Source of the DNA: Siphonodentalium dalli
Lineage: Eukaryota > Mollusca > Scaphopoda > Gadilida > Siphonodentaliidae
Direction: 5' to 3'
Assembly (NCBI GenBank): GCA_032622095.1
Contig: CP136067.1
Coordinates: 54,849,899-54,913,898, forward strand
Length of the DNA stretch: 64,000 bases
Part shown: positions 22,201 to 34,337 of the stretch, piece by piece
Layout: every line of letters begins with the position of its first letter
Position numbering within the stretch: the first letter of the stretch is position 1
Made by a program: the position numbers and the translations under genes
The notes under the pieces: model-generated
Seen by the model: the letters and a program-made list of their open reading frames with translations, nothing else
Databases searched by the model: none
What the model was told of the DNA's origin: nothing

Positions 22201-24232
22201 ATGAAAGTGTCAATGACACTGTAGCTCAACTTAGGTAGGGGAATAATTTAATGGTTGACAGTAAATGGAGGAATAGAAAAGGTGCTAATTGAAATGTCTA
22301 ACCTGCGCCAAAGGATTTAGTGATGCAAAGAGTAAAATACAAGATGGCAGCTGGTGGCCATTTTTTTTGGCCAATTGACCCCAAAAGAACTCGTTCCCAT
22401 CTACGTATAATTGTTAACATCCAGGACAAATTTTATGAAGATCTGACCAAAGCTACGACCTACAAATTTCATGATGATCAGACGAATAGTACGACCTGTA
22501 GACCGCGCCAATGGATTGAATTTTGAAATCCAAGATGGCCGCTGGCAGCCATGTTTTTTGGCCGAATGACCCCACAATGATTCGTTCCCATCTGCATGTC
22601 AATGTCAACATTCATGACAAATTTCATAAAGATTAGACCAAATTTAAGGTACAACCTGTAGCCCGTGCCAAAGGATTTAGTCATGCAAAGAGTAAAATCC
22701 AAGATGGCTGCTGGCAGCAATGTTTTTTGGCCGAACGACTCCAAAATCACTCGTTCCCATCTACATGTCAGTGTTAACATCCATGATAAATTTCATGATG
22801 ATCAGACGAACAGTACGACCTGTAGCCCGCGCCATTTTAATAAAGATCAGACCAAAGGTATGACCTGTAGCCCACGCCCAAGGATTTAGTCATGCAAAGA
22901 GTAAAATGCTGGTGGCCATGTTTTTTTACCGAATGACCCCAAAACGACTCGTTCCCATCTACATGTCATTGTTATAATTCATGACAAATTTCATGACCAT
23001 CTGACCAAAGCTACGACCTGTAGCCCGCACCAAAGGATTTAGTCATGCAAAGAGTAAAATCCAAGATGGCTGCTGGCGGCCATTTTTTTTGACCGAATGA
23101 CCCCAAAACGACTCGATCCCATCTACATGTCATTGTTATCATTCATGACAAATTTCATGATGATCAGACGAACAGTACGACCTGTAGCCCGCGCCAATGG
23201 ATTGAATTTTGAAATCTAAGATGGCCACCAGCGGCCATGTTTTTTGGCCAAATGACCCCACAACGATGCGTTCCCATCTACATGTCAATGTCAACGTTCA
23301 TGACAAATTTTATAAAGATTAGACCAAAGGCAACCTATAGCCCGCGCCAAAGGATTTAGTCATGCAAAGAGTAAAATCCAAGATGGCTGCTGGCGGCCAT
23401 GTTTTTTGGCCGAACGACTCCAAAATCACTCGTTCCCATCTACATGTCATTATTAACATCACTGACAAATTTCATGATGATCAGACGAACAGTACGACCT
23501 GTAGCCTGCGCCAATGGATTGAATCTTGAAATCCAAGATGGCTGCCAGCGGCCAAGTTTTTTGACCGAATGACCCCAAAATGACTCGTTCCCATCTACAT
23601 GTCAATGTCAACATTCATGACAAATTTCATGATGTTCGGATCAAAGCTACGACCTGTAGCCCGCGCCAAAGGATTTAGTCATGCAAAGAGTAAAATCCAA
23701 GATGGCTGCTGGCGGCCATGTTTTTTGGCCAAACAACTCCAAAATCACTCGTTCCCATCTACATGACAGTGTTAACATCCATGACAAATTTCATAAACTT
23801 CCGACCAAAACACCGACCTGTAGCCCACGCCAAAGGATTTAGTCATGCAAAGAGTAAAATCCAAGATGGCTGCTGGCAGCCATGTTTTTTGGGCCGAACG
23901 ACCCCAAAATCACTCGTTCCCATCTACATGTCATTGTTAACATCAATGACAAATTTCATGATGATCAGATGAACAGTACGACCTGTAGGCCGCGCCAATG
24001 GATTGAATCTTGAAATCCAAGATGGCTACCAGCGGCCATGTTTTTTGGCCGAAGGACCCCAAAATGACTCGTTCCCATCTACATGTCAATGTCAACATTC
24101 ATGACAAATTTCATGAAGATCAGACCAAAGGTACAACCTGTAGCCCGCGCCAAAGGAAATTGTTGACGGACACACGGACGACGGACACCAAACCATGGCA
24201 ATAGCTCAAACTTACAAAAGTAAGTTGAGCTA
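22201..24232 (+). mobile_element. Pearl-like element E, copy 1, eleven core units
   Basis: A palindromic leader 'gtgtcaatgacactg' and TAGCTCAACTTA (22222-22233) open the element. TAAGTTGAGCTA (24221-24232) closes it as part of a terminal hairpin. The core has eleven units of about 165 bases at about 22341, 22531, 22701, 22900, 23063, 23217, 23381, 23537, 23697, 23863 and 24017. Two unit types are seen: 'a' with 'tagtcatgcaaagagtaaaa', and 'b' with 'gaatcttgaaatccaagatg'. After the core come an ACGG-like tail ('gacggacacacggacgacgg') and 'ccatggcaatagctc'. Leader, ~165-base core, ACGG tail and palindromic end is the plan of bivalve pearl elements. Frames inside are repeat translations. Confidence 0.8.
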
Positions 24233-25020
24233 AAAAAGGAATTATAAAACCATTTTAAATTTTGCTCAGGAAAACGTTTGAATTTTAGGATGAGCAATCG
24301 CAGAGAAACATGATAGAGCACCCGCCTCTATTTCCTCAGTATTTCTGAACAAAACCAAATGCATGTGATTTGAGCCCCATGAGTCCGGGCAGCACAAACA
24401 CAGCTCTAAAAGGGAATCAAGTTCAAGCCTGTCAGAGCCAATACTTTGATCATTTTGCAGCATTGACTGATTAAGAAGCAGCAGACGATCTAATTCGAGG
24501 TTCCTAAAGAATCTAAAACGCATCAAAAGATCTCGCTTTCAAGTGTTATAATATGCACATCCTTCACTGTTAGGTGGTGATCGTCTTCACTGAGAGACCT
24601 TGATCTAGGATTCTCCTGGAAAGAAGATCGAGCTATATGATAAAGATTTGTCTGAGGAGGGCATACAAAGGACTTCCTGGGTTTTAATTCCAGATGAGAA
24701 GGAAAGCCATATCATTATTATGACTTGAGCGTAATGTGAGATTTGAATCATGGAAGATTTCAGTTTCACTCAAAAGCTAAAACTAGGGCTGGCTGATTTC
24801 TTGATTAATTAACAATGCCTAATTAGAAATGCAATAATGCCAGGAAAACAGTCTGAAGCAACCGCCCAGCATAGAGGATCCCCATAAAATGAATGTTTTT
24901 TCATTGATGTTTATTAATTTTCTGAGGTGGCTTAATTTGAAAGATGTTTTAATTCAACCTGAGATGACTGGGTGAAACTTGTTACATGTGGATATCCTTC
25001 ATCCCATTGTGATTCATGAA
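24233..25020. other. No feature recognised
   Basis: Unique-looking. Minus-strand frames at 24079-24321 and 24266-24526 show no domain, and the first overlaps the family E tail. Confidence 0.35.
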
Positions 25021-25022
25021 TA

Positions 25023-25149
25023 CAGTAATGCCCAAAGTATATGACCCTTTAACCACAGCAGAATTATGGGAAATTTTTTCCGACTAAATCCTGAAAAATT
25101 CCCCATATTTCTGCTGTGGTTTAGGGGTCAATTAATTAGGACATTACTG
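25023..25149. mobile_element. MITE-A, compact 127-base copy
   Basis: TA at 25021-25022 and 25150-25151; ends CAGTAATGCCC and GGACATTACTG. The central part of the palindrome (the 'tcggaaatatggcttgttgc' section on both arms) has been lost, leaving 'ttttttccgactaaatcctg' at the join. Confidence 0.85.
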
Positions 25150-25213
25150 TACCGTATATCAAAGATCATTGACATCCAATTAAATGTGATGGAGATGCAG
25201 GGATGGCACAAAT

Positions 25214-26144
25214 TAGTTCAAGTCTTCTCGTACTAAAACTAGCTAAGATTTTGGGATGGAGATGCTAGTGTTTAGTCCGAGTTCCAGGCCCATGCATTTC
25301 TATGACACGAGTTACGCCCAGGATCTGTGGCGGGAATCTGTGGTGTATTTTACTCGATTTACCTAACAAAGCAATACATGATGCTATATACATCGGAAAG
25401 AGTGACATCTTATGGTCATAATGGTGTATAATAATCTAACTTTAATGTTAAATTACACATAGAATATTCTGGTTGATTGCCACAAACATCGTTGTTTTTT
25501 CTGTTTGTTTACTTAACTGAAAGCCGAACTCAGGTTCCGAAGAACTTCGGCATTGTCCGGTGTTTGTTTTGGCCGAGACGAATTTCGATACAAACAAAAT
25601 GGCGGCCCCCATGATATTCTAATGGTCATTGTGTTTACACTGTTTTAAACTGTGAGATGGTTATAATTCCCGTAATTTATTTAATGTATTACATTTATAT
25701 CTTCAATATGTATTTAATCTATGTATTTATTTATTTATTGTCACGTATAATTACGATTACAATGGAGAATTCATCGTGCGTGGTTGATTGAAAATCTACG
25801 GAATATTTTCACCGGAAAATGCCGAACGCAGTTCGCAAGGTCAACTGAGTTCGCATACTTTAAAAAATATGTAAACACTGCGGCAAAAGTTTCTTTTCAC
25901 ATTAAATTACCGCTTTCAATTCACAACCGATGTGGGTTTCAGATCAAATAGCATGTCTTCTGCGGAAACTATCCGTTTATTGTAGCAATTGTGATATTTT
26001 ATTTCATATAATTGTGGTTTTATTTGAGCGGGTCACTAACGCTTAAGTCGTGTCATAGAAATGCATGGGCCTGGAACTCGGACTAAACACTAGCATCTCC
26101 ATCCCAAAATCTTAGCTAGTTTTAGTACGAGAAGACTTGGACTG
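25214..26144. mobile_element. 931-base TIR transposon with 9-base target duplication
   Basis: GGCACAAAT occurs directly on both sides (25205-25213 and 26145-26153). The inverted repeats are about 105 bases long and almost identical: left TAGTTCAAGTCTTCTCGTAC..., complement of right CAGTCCAAGTCTTCTCGTAC.... Both run through 'tttagtccgagttccaggcc' and 'atgcatttctatgacacga'. The interior (~720 bases) is A/T-rich with a G/C-richer patch near 25,510-25,615 and no transposase. Long TIRs and a 9-base duplication fit a Mutator-like element; reading the duplication as 8 bases (GCACAAAT) would allow hAT. High arm identity suggests a young insertion. Confidence 0.85.
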
Positions 26145-26153
26145 GGCACAAAT

Positions 26154-26829
26154 GTGATTCCCAAGGTACATAACGCTGCAACAAATGAATGGACAAAAGC
26201 AGTTCCATGTGGATATCTCTTCCCCCATGGTGGTTCATAATCTACCAAAGATCATTGATTCCCAACATATGGTGACTTGAGAAAGATAGATTCAAAGTTG
26301 TCACAGACAGACACAGGCCATTGTTTTTCCCCTAAATTCAAGTCTGTCAACGCTGTGCCAAATATATGTAAATGTGTTGAAAATGAACATGATGATGCAA
26401 TATTTGCCATTGCATAGCTATGTTTATATAGTAGTGGCAGCACTAAGAACACGATGAAATTGTCAACAAGAAAACCATAATCAGAAATGGTAACGCCCTC
26501 AAGATCATATTATTAGCCATAAATATAAATTATAATATAAAATATATTGGTTACATGAATTCACCGCCTCAGAATTCCGTTAAAACAACTAATCCTTCGA
26601 ATTATTACAAACAACTATGGCTTATTACTGCAGGTTTCTCATTCACCACACCAGAAAGCTTCTAAATGCGGATAAAAAATCAGAGGTATTGTGTTCCTGC
26701 CAAGAGTGCATGGTCCAGCCATTGTTCATACCTAAACATCGAAAGCAATTAACGCGGTCATAATTGTTACATACTGCAAATATAAGACATCCAGCGTATA
26801 CACACCCCACGAAAACCCGTTTTAATACT
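26154..26829. other. No feature recognised
   Basis: Unique-looking A/T-rich sequence. Confidence 0.35.
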
Positions 26830-27353
26830 GAAAAACCAAGATGACCGATTCACCCCAAAACATATCATTCCCATCTACATGCACATATCGATGTCAACCT
26901 TGAATGGGTTGAATTTTTAAAATACAAGATGGATGCTGGTGGCCATGTTTGTTTTCCTGAATGACCCCAAAATGACTTGTCTGCATCTACATGTCAACAT
27001 CCATGACAAATTTCATAATGATCTGACCAAACGTACCACCTGTAGCCTGTGCTAATGGGTTACATTGCTTAATAGTGAAAAACAAGATGGCCGACAGCAG
27101 CTATGCTTTTTGGCCGATTCAAACCAAACATATCGTTCCCATTCTTTCATGATGATCAGATATATCTATCAAATTTCATGATGATCAGTCGCCCGTGCTA
27201 ACAGATTGAATTTTTTAATCAAAGATGGCCATTGGCGCCATGTTTTTTAGCTGAATAACCCCAAAATGACTCGTTCCCATCTACATGTCAACATTAACAG
27301 CCATGACAAATTTCATAATCATTAGACCAACGGTATGGCTTGTAGCCCATGCT
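26830..27353 (+). repeat. Old, diverged family E units
   Basis: About three worn units are seen: 'aaaccaagatgaccgattca' (26,844), 'aatacaagatggatgctggt' (26,921), 'aaaacaagatggccgacagc' (27,077) and 'caaagatggccattggcgcc' (27,220). Each has matching 'cgttcccatctacatg' and 'gacaaatttcataat' parts. There is no terminal hairpin, and the array is cut at 27,354 by a MITE-A arm. Confidence 0.7.
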
Positions 27354-27356
27354 CCC

Positions 27357-27472
27357 CGAGAGCTTTCCGATGAATGGCAACAAGCCATATTTCAGACTAA
27401 ATCCTGAAAAGTTACCCATAGTTCTGCTGTGGTTAAGGGGTCGATTACTTAGGGCATTACTGTAGGTATAAT
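27357..27472 (+). mobile_element. MITE-A, right arm only
   Basis: 'gagagctttccgatgaatgg' to 'gggcattactg' with TA at 27473-27474. The left arm is absent; the arm abuts the old family E units. Confidence 0.8.
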
Positions 27473-27474
27473 TT

Positions 27475-30236
27475 TAAACTTGGAACTGCCTCGGGGGATA
27501 TGATAAAAAAAAAAATTCAAATACTTCAGCAGAATCCAGCATGCAATTATATATCCAATTTTAGTTAATTAGGATTGAAACGTGCAATTTGTATCAATTC
27601 ACTAGCTTTTTTTTCACAAAGTTTCATCTTGACATAATTTTAGTTGACAGCTGAATGAACGCTGATTTTTAAGGGTCAATTTCGTCCAGTCGATTCCTGT
27701 ACAGTGTGAAAGCAGGTAATGATCTGGGCCAATCAATGTTTTAGAAAAGCATCTTGAAAACCAGCAGTTAATTGTGGACAAACATGTAAGGTAATAAAAT
27801 CTAGTACAGGGCATGAGGAGCCAAGCACCAATCCCTAGCATCACATTTAAATATAAATAACCAGGCAGGAAGCTTCCCACCATGGCCTTATCACCCTTCG
27901 ACCAAACCCAAGCAGGATAGAAAATAAATTCCCCAGTAGCATCAATACTATTACTTGGGCTCCGAGGCAGTCGACATTCATATTGACAAAAGCATTGAAT
28001 CTAGCGCTATGAAGCAGTCCGCAGATTAGACAGTGTAATAACTGAAAGTGTTGTTACATATTCCAGCTCATAGGTTCTGTCATATGAGGGATCAGTGCTT
28101 GGAGAAAAGTGTCCCGCGAAACATCGGACATCAATGATAGGATTTGTGGTAGTTCATTCAGGAAATGACTGAGGCGATTTCCTATATTCAATGGATGATT
28201 GACGCCAATCGACCATTCGTCATGGATATGTAATATTAAGTTTCAGTGAATTTTTTTTTTCATTCTTCGAGGATTTGAGGATTAGTAATCGATTCTGGGC
28301 TATTTAATAGTATTATATTTCCCATCTTTTAAAGATCTGTCATTGTGATCATTTTAAATAGAATAATCAAGATTTATGGTTTAAAAAAAATATATGTAAA
28401 TGTTTAAAGAGCTTGCTATTTTTGAAAGTTATTTAGAGCACATTGCATGTACTAAAAACGCTAAGATAGATATAAACACTTACTTCCCAATGTTCTGCCA
28501 AATGACCATATGGCTTATTATTGAATTTTTTTTGCAAGAATCACCATAAAAATCACAATAAGAAAATGTTGAGAGAATCAGTGAGAATGATTGTCTGATT
28601 TTTGTCAGAATATTGGCACCTAAAATCTTGAACAAGGCAACAAATAGGATATGCTAATCACTGTGGAATTTCAAGTACAATTTATAAATGCTTGATGAGA
28701 GGGTGCATGCTATCTTATTAACCCAAATATCAATCTTTTTAAAGTTCAACTTAACAGCTATCAACTTTTGTCATATTAGATCATGCATCGGTTTTCCTCT
28801 AACGCCAATAAAAACATATATAGTAACTAGTTGTTAGTAGAAAGATTTTATCTAAACATTGTACCTGAAAACAAATTTGTTTAATCTCCTCGATTATAAT
28901 GAAGATTTTGAGAACAAATGAGATTAGTTTTGATAACTGTCAACAAATTTGGAAGTTAGAATGTGCACCAAATGCACTAATTTTCGTAGGGCTTGCCAGA
29001 TCTTAAATTCAATGGCACAACCTTGGCAAATTCAGTAATAAGGAATATCAGCTCCCCCTCCACCATGGTTCCAACAGGTCAGACCTTATCAAATTCAAAA
29101 CCATTTTTTGAAGGCACTGTATTCTGAAATTCAAAACCATTTATTAGGGCATTATTTTTCCAATTTGATTTTTTATTTGATTTGAGTATAGAATCGTGAT
29201 TCGATCTGATTCAGCCAAATGCTTTATCCGTGCGGACAATGAGCCAGAGCACAAAGAAAGAATGGCCGACTATGTCCGCGTTTACAAGTGACGGAGTCTT
29301 CCAAAGTATATTCTTGGCGAAATAAATGAGGCATTTGTGTGTTAACATGCGATGCTATATCCCTAATAATTTGAATAATTCAGCACAATTGATTTAAGAA
29401 CTCATATGGCCGAGAACTTCTTATTGTGTGATCATGAATAGTGCATTGACTTTATGATAGGTCATCACGAGTGATTTCGAGTTTATGACAATGTTTGACG
29501 ATGAATTAAAAGGTTGTACGTACACTTTGATGGGGCAACGACACATGACTAAAATCTGAGATGAAATTCTTTGATCATAATGATGGTCTTTTATTTTTAT
29601 GCTTTGAAGCTCGACTGTAAAATGGACGAGAATATAGTGGAGTTCAACTGTTCATATACTATGATCGAATAGAAATGATGACAACTCAAAATCGAAAATT
29701 ATTCAATGAATCTACAATTATTTATCAAAGGCCATTTATCGGCAATTTACTAGTTTTTTTTCAATCATGGGTTCAACAAGAATTGTATATTCATCGATAT
29801 CGCCAAAAATAAAAGCTCACAAGGTCCTAACAGCAATTTAATCACTTCTCAGGCCTTAAATAATCATATGTCAGATTCAGCCAATATACTGTAATCCTGG
29901 TATTGACAGGGAGTAAAATAACTGTTTTGTTTCGCATAGCCAAATGCTATGCAAATTTGAAAATTGAATAGCAACTCATTAATTTTGAAGGGCAGTTTTA
30001 TCCCTTAAGAAAACCAATTGCCGAACAACTTTTATGTTTTTTTTTTATCAACAAACAATATAGCATAATGAAGTTGTCCTGAAGTGGTTTCTGTGAGCTT
30101 TCCCTTTTAAAGTCAAACTGTTTGAAGCTGGTTGATTTCCAACATTCCTGATATTTGCAAAGTAAAACAGTGACAGCAAGTGTGCGCGTGTTTTTATTTT
30201 AAAACAAGTTATGTCAAAGAGAGTTCCAAAATTTCT
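27475..30236. other. Long stretch without recognised features
   Basis: About 2.8 kb of apparently unique A/T-rich DNA. The 89-codon minus-strand frame at 27614-27883 has no recognisable domain. No repeat family from elsewhere in the window is present. It could be intron or intergenic DNA. Confidence 0.35.
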
Positions 30237-30541
30237 CCTCCACTCAGGTATCCTTGCTCTACACAACCATGACCCACCACTCTCCACTCAGACAAACTTG
30301 TTCTTCACAACCATGACACGCCCCTCCTCACTCAGGCATCCTTCTACACAATCATGACTGACGACCCCTTCTTATGTATACTTTTACACAACCATGACCC
30401 ACCTCTCCCCACTCAGGTACCCTTCTAAGCAATCATGCACCACCCCTCCCCACTCAGACACCCTTCTAAGTAATCATGCCACACCCCTCCCCACTCAGGT
30501 ACCCTTCTAATCAATCATGCCCCACCCCTCCCAACTCATGT
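30237..30541 (+). repeat. 41-base minisatellite, about seven units
   Basis: Units contain 'ccccactcaggtacccttct' followed by 'aagcaatcatgc' and 'accacccct'. The last three ACTCAG landmarks are at 30411, 30452 and 30493, giving a 41-base period. Earlier units (30,240-30,400) are more diverged, with 'acacaaccatgacccacc'. Confidence 0.85.
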
Positions 30542-30716
30542 AAATCCTCCCATGTCACAGGACAATCGCTTAGAAATCATCAGTTTCTGCAGGATTGAAG
30601 AAATGGTTTGAGCTCTGGAACTCTGTCTATAATATTTCTTCACCCTGAAGCAACCATACAGAAAATCATAACAAGACTTGTTCAGTTTTCAAGTCTCATT
30701 TTGGTAACATGTTAAT

Positions 30717-31263
30717 CTATATATATAAAAGTGTAAGATCTGTCTGTCCATCCATCTGTGAGCATTTTTCTCCCAGACTGCTGGTCCGATGTCAATCAAG
30801 TTTGGTGTGGTGACTCGGGGTACCCTGGCAGAGGTTATAATGGCATTAGTTTGTCAATTTGGATTTAAATTTTTTTTTTTTAAATAAGCTCCCTATGTCC
30901 AATATGAACCTACTTGCATGAGGATAGGTTGCACCAGATATGTGCGCTCTTTATATATGTCTTTTCACTGTGGCACGCGCTGTCAAACGGAATAATAGGT
31001 ATAAGTCCACTATGGGCTTATTCCAGAATCAAATAAGTCCAATATGAACCAAAGCCAATATTAAGGTCCAATATGAACCTATCTGCACGAGGATATATTG
31101 AAGTAGCATAATAAATATCTATATATTAAAAGAGAAGGTTCCATCTGTCATGAGCGCGAAGCGCACACCAGGGACTGTGGGGCCACAGGCCCCTTTGTGC
31201 AGGGGGCTGCAGGCCCCTCCGACGCTGAATAAAGGTTCCCAAAGGGAGCCTGTTTCAGCTAGT
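30717..31263 (+). mobile_element. Helitron-like non-autonomous element(s)
   Basis: The 3' end has a textbook Helitron shape: a hairpin GGTTCCC-aaa-GGGAGCC (31,235-31,251), an 8-base spacer, then CTAG, followed by T (31,264). Two possible 5' ends begin TCTATATAT preceded by A: 30,717 and 31,119. The inner one would give an element of about 145 bases. Sequence between includes 'agcgcgaagcgcac' and 'aggcccc' palindromes. There is no Rep/helicase coding. Insertion between A and T fits known Helitrons. Confidence 0.6.
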
Positions 31264-31730
31264 TATCATTAAAATGATCATCTGAAAGGAAAAGGCCATC
31301 AGGAAATTGCCTGTATAATAGCTTTTTTATGAAACAGTTTAATTGGTAATTAACAGGATCCACCACACCGCGACGACATTGCTGCACGTCATATGAAACG
31401 TCGTTAAACAGGAAGTGCATGAGATGCATCCATTAATCTTAACGTCAGATAATTAAAGACAGCTAAATGCCGATACAGTGCACGAAGACATGACTCTTCC
31501 CGATCAATCGACGTCTCTGACAAAAGGGGACGCCGATAGAAGATCGCCTGGGCATGAGAATAGTGGGAGGAGTTGTAAAAGTCTATTGGAAACTTGGAAA
31601 TGAGCAGCCAGCAAATATACAAGACATTTCAATTAGGTGCACCAAGCAGGCCTTAAAATAATTCAGCAACTACAGCATGTCATCATGACAGGCTCAATAC
31701 AATTTCAATCTCAGTTCATACCTTTTGCTA
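31264..31730. other. No feature recognised
   Basis: Unique-looking sequence. The 72-codon minus-strand frame at 31404-31622 is unrecognised. Confidence 0.3.
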
Positions 31731-32237
31731 GATCATGCCATGAATCTCAACTCTGGCTAACGCCCGTAGAGATCATATTCCACTAGCACAAAACCTTGGA
31801 ACTGTTTGAAGTTTTGACAGAAAACCCTACAGTCGAAAAAATAATGCGGGGAATATATTTCTTAGTTATTATTTGTTACTTAATAATGTACTTCACTGTT
31901 GGTGAATGTCCCAACTTGAACTTTCACGATTTAAATAAATTTGTGAGCGTCTTTGCTTTGCGTCACTTACAATTATGGAATTTCTCCTGGTTAATTAATT
32001 TATTGTTTATTGCGATATCGGCTCGCAAATAACATGGAAAATCATGCAATTTTGAATTGGGACATTCACCTACAGTGAAGTACATTATTAGGGAACAAAT
32101 AACAAGAAATATATTCCCCGCGTTATTTTTCAACTTTATGAGGTTCCCTGTCAAAACTTCAAAAAGTTCCAAGGTTTTGTACTAGTGGAATATGATCTCT
32201 ACGGATGTTAGCCAGGGTAGAGATTCATGGCATGATC
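31731..32237. mobile_element. 507-base foldback MITE with long arms
   Basis: GATCATGCCATGAATCTC (31731) is matched inverted at the right end (32237). The match extends about 190 bases into each arm at roughly 85% by eye, including 'aaaaccttggaact', 'gaatatatttctt' and 'atgtacttcactgt'. TA is on both sides (31729-31730, 32238-32239). The two arms give a mirrored pair of short frames (31796-32032 plus, 31963-32172 minus) with related translations. That is a direct result of the palindrome. Confidence 0.8.
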
Positions 32238-32360
32238 TAACCTTCTGCAAGTCAACAAAATGTCAGTAAATACCCAGAGCTAGAAAGTGTCATCATTATT
32301 CAAAGAAAGTGGTATATTACAAAACTGACTCATTGATGAATTCATTGCCAGAAGCGTAAT

Positions 32361-32526
32361 TAAGAAATAAATAAATGTAGTGGGTCTGTGTGTTATTGCA
32401 GGGTGCTGTGGTCGTCGGGGCACATTGTGTTAACCAAGAAATGTGCCCCCCCCCCCCAAAGACCACTGCACCGTCCCCTAATAACACACACACACCCACC
32501 TACATTCATTTCTTATATTTATGTAG
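32361..32526. mobile_element. Family M foldback element, copy 2
   Basis: Outer arms 'aagaaataaataaatgtag' and 'ctacattcatttcttatat', with inner blocks 'gtgtgttatt'/'aataacacac', 'gtggtc'/'gaccac' and 'ggggcacatt'/'aatgtgcccc' all inverted. A C12 run lies at 32446-32457. It is related to 11,198-11,362. Confidence 0.7.
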
Positions 32527-33935
32527 CTATTTATTGATATATTTGCATAAAAAAGCTGAATGAATTCTTATTTATTTTCACAAAATCGGCCAATAATTTG
32601 AGACTAGCCCATGCAGCACACATTGAGTCAGCCCAAAATATAATATTTTGCATTCCTATTCTCATAATTTCAGATCCCTCGATTAATCTTCAGTGTTTCA
32701 TAGATTTCTTGTTGATTTTGGCATTTCTGCGATCGATCAACTAAATTGGGGTCTGTCACAATGACAGGTACAGAAGCATTTCAGCCTGTCATATAAAATT
32801 TATTGGGACCTTGTAACCTGTAAATGAACATGATTAGGTGATTTAAATAGAAGTTGTCCAGGAGTTCATTTATGTAGAATATGTTGAGTGAAGGTGGTAT
32901 GATGAACACAATGCATTACAAATCCATATAACTCAAATTCAGTGCTGTTAATTTGTGTTCAGCTTTCGACTATAAAGACAAGGCAAAACAAATTTACTTT
33001 CACAATTTTTTAAAGCCATTTTCCCCCATTCAGATTTAAAAGTACACATTCCATTGGTCTTCCTCATTTTATGGGGATGGTATGATAATATACGCAGACA
33101 AAGAAACACCTTTATAGTATCCCATGCATTCATTGGCGGATGTAGAGTTTTATATAGTATGGAGTCCTATGGACCCAAGTCGAGAACCAATGCACCAGTA
33201 TGAAGGACGCAAAAAAGTCTTGTTGATGTACAATGAACAATCCTAACTTGAGCATTCTCAATTTATTCCCAAGTGCTTAATATACATGTACAATCCGATA
33301 AAACTTCGGCGCTCTGAATTTATACAAGTGCGATGACTGACCACCGTGATGACCAATAAATCACGAAAACCCTATGTCAGTTAATTAGGAATCAGAAAGA
33401 TGTAGCCCCTTAATACCATCTTGATGGAATCTTTATAAAAGCACACCATTGAGAAGGGTTGTATATATCTCTATCTCACAGTAACTATAATTCTATGTTA
33501 ACAATGGGCGAGATCTCAACTGAAGCAATACACAGTAAGCAAGTGTCTATTGGAGCTTTTGTGTGTTTGTAGCTATACAGTAATCGGGTTATGTTCGTCT
33601 CCCACTGCCAATGTCGGAGACACAGGATGAGGAATAAATATTTTGTCGGCAGACTCTGAGCAAACAGGGATAAACATTTACATAGCATTCAATATTTCCG
33701 TCTCAAGAGAAGATAGTTGTGACAGTTCAATTTGAATGAGAGTGCCACTGACTACCGACAGACTTGAAGAGTATTGGAGCATAAATCATACAGTGGGGGA
33801 ATTGCGCAAAGCAAGCTAGTTTTAGATAGTCTCAGGCATATATATTCCCGCCAAAACATTTCGTTATTAAAACGCTATGCCCAAAATACAGAAATGCCCT
33901 TACTGAGAAATGAATATCCTTGAAACTCAAATGCA
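32527..33935. other. No feature recognised
   Basis: Unique-looking A/T-rich DNA. Frames of 60-67 codons on the minus strand (32948-33133, 33485-33688) carry no domain. Confidence 0.35.
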
Positions 33936-33952
33936 GGGGGGGGGGGGGGGGG
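33936..33952 (+). repeat. G17 homopolymer
   Basis: Seventeen consecutive G residues in otherwise A/T-rich sequence. Confidence 0.85.
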
Positions 33953-34099
33953 ATTTGTTTGGTCCAAGTTATAAAATGTTCTACTAGGTTAAAACATGGG
34001 TTAGCTCTGATGTGCCCATAATACACCAATCTAAAGTAGTCTTCACATAAAACATGGTTAAGATAATATTCACATTATTTTTAAGTTCAACAGTTTCTT

Positions 34100-34337
34100 T
34101 ACGAAATACTCACTGATGAGTGAGTACTAGTAGTTATCCCTTAGGAAATGTTTAGATAATAAGTTCAACAAAATCTAGGATGACCTTGAACATTTCTAAA
34201 TAGGACTGCTTCTGTACTCATTATATATGTTGTCTGCCTATTTTTCCTGAAGAAACCCATTCAGATATATAACAGACCATTCCAATGTATACTTGTATAA
34301 CTCAGTGGGAGAATCTATTTAGTATAGAAAGGGTTAA
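34100..34337 (-). mobile_element. MITE-B copy, reverse orientation
   Basis: TTAA at 34334-34337 preceded by 'tttagtatagaaaggg'. Family blocks follow on the minus strand: 'tgggagaatc', 'accattccaatgtatact', 'tgtctgcctatttttcctga', 'ggaaatgtttagataataag'. The other end ('aaatactcactgatgagt', about 34,106) has lost its TTAA. Confidence 0.8.

Noticed and set aside
22320-24204. Several 60-85 codon frames with HLHVNVNIHDKFH-like text
   Set aside because: Translations of the family E core units; similar peptides recur only because the DNA units repeat.
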